Part shown: positions 63,625-64,000 of the stretch, in pieces | Layout: each line of letters begins with the position of its first letter | Position numbering within the stretch: position 1 is the first letter of the stretch | Source of the DNA: Microbacterium murale | GTDB taxonomy: Bacteria > Actinomycetota > Actinomycetes > Actinomycetales > Microbacteriaceae | Reading direction: 5' to 3' | Length of the DNA stretch: 64,000 bases | NCBI RefSeq assembly: GCF_014635185.1 | Contig: NZ_BMCM01000004.1 | Span: 343,048 to 407,047, forward strand | The notes under the pieces: model-generated | What the model was told of the DNA's origin: nothing | The model's input: the letters and a program-made list of their open reading frames with translations, nothing else | Database searches by the model: none | Position numbers and translations under genes: made by a program

Positions 63625-64000
63625 TGCACGAATAGGTGACAGTTCTAGTCACGCCGCTAGTGCGACGGTCGTGTTCATGATGGTCTCGAATTCGATGGGC
63701 GTCAAACGTCCCAGGGCGGCCTGTCGGCGTCGCCGGTGATAGGTCCGTTCGATCCAGGTCGCGATCGCGATGCGCAGCTGCTCGCGGGTGGTCCAGGAGC
63801 GACGGTCGAGGACGTTCTTCTGCAACAGGGCGAAGAACGACTCCATTGCGGCGTTGTCGCCGCATGACGCCACCCGTCCCATTGATCCGACCAGTCGATG
63901 ACGGGACAGCGCACGCAGGAACTTCCGACTTCGGAACTGCGACCCGCGGTCGGAGTGAACTACGCAGCCGGCGACGTCACCACGCATCTGAACCGCGTTC
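63625..64000 (-). mobile_element. IS3-family insertion sequence, 3' part
   Basis: The transposase reading frame enters from beyond the right edge and ends at 63649. The IS end is probably between 63625 and 63648, where TGACTAGAACTGTCACC and TATTCGTGCA read on the minus strand; neither the target duplication nor the opposite end can be seen. It appears intact as far as visible. Confidence 0.75.
63649..64000 (-). CDS. IS3-family transposase OrfB, C-terminal part (runs off window)
   Basis: An integrase-core (DDE) transposase, here the last 117 residues. Reading from the edge it continues NAVQMRGDVAGCVVHSDRGS, with the second catalytic Asp in HSDRGSQF. ASCGDNAAMESFFALLQKN carries the catalytic Glu, and ATWIERTYHRRRRQAALGRL with LTPIEFETI closes the protein as in IS3-group OrfB. 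The frame is open through base 64000, so the internal ATG at 63987 is not the start. Confidence 0.93.
   Translation of the reverse strand, partial: NAVQMRGDVAGCVVHSDRGSQFRSRKFLRALSRHRLVGSMGRVASCGDNAAMESFFALLQKNVLDRRSWTTREQLRIAIATWIERTYHRRRRQAALGRLTPIEFETIMNTTVALAA

Overview
The window is high-GC chromosomal DNA whose proteins, gene order and promoters point to a Gram-positive actinobacterium of the family Microbacteriaceae, most likely Microbacterium or a close relative. This assignment is an inference from protein style, GTG/TTG starts, actinobacterial Tad, MoxR/DUF58/transglutaminase, mqo, CebR-type and LysG/LysE modules, and the gene order dnaX-recR / lysC-asd. No phage, CRISPR array or plasmid backbone is visible. 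The only mobile DNA is the 3' part of an IS3-family element at the right edge.

Layout. 1-6.4 kb (minus): tmk, topA and a compact tad pilus/secretion operon (tadA, one F-type membrane protein, pilin, two TadE-like genes). 6.4-16.2 kb: acs, a RidA-like gene, a class A penicillin-binding protein with PASTA domains coupled to a metallophosphoesterase, tRNA-Pro, a HAD hydrolase, a DUF1295 protein. 14.9-21.7 kb (minus): lldD and its FadR-type regulator with two operators, tdk, mqo, asd, lysC. 21.7-27.8 kb: a NarL-type two-component system facing a DUF2871 gene, an EamA transporter, recR, dnaX. 27.8-36 kb (minus): GH65 phosphorylase plus beta-phosphoglucomutase, ackA-pta, a basic membrane-anchored lysozyme-like protein coupled to a rhomboid, and a candidate SRP RNA gene (ffs). 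36-43.5 kb (plus): a large SF2 helicase carrying a predicted membrane hairpin, then moxR-DUF58-transglutaminase. 43.5-51.3 kb: trhO, an LssY-C protein, tRNA-Ser, a GNAT acetyltransferase, PAP2, an MFS exporter, metB and cbs. 51.3-56.2 kb: a sugar ABC importer facing its LacI regulator. 56.2-64 kb: rplJ-rplL with a leader, GH15, zwf, an orphan YqaJ nuclease, lysG/lysE, a RibD-like reductase, and the IS3 fragment.

Functional themes. Carbon enters through the ABC importer and the GH65/bPGM and GH15 enzymes and reaches the pentose phosphate route through zwf. Overflow carbon is handled by ackA-pta and acs; lactate and malate are oxidised by lldD and mqo. Aspartate-family synthesis (lysC, asd) is matched by a LysG/LysE export pair, and metB/cbs form a transsulfuration pair.

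The most striking non-coding signal is a recurring TANNNT hexamer placed 6-7 nt before the start codon of 13 genes, the signature of leaderless transcripts. The same TAGACT -10 also precedes both tRNA genes and the candidate ffs. The best candidate for an undescribed protein system is the helicase with a membrane segment at 36.1-39.0 kb.
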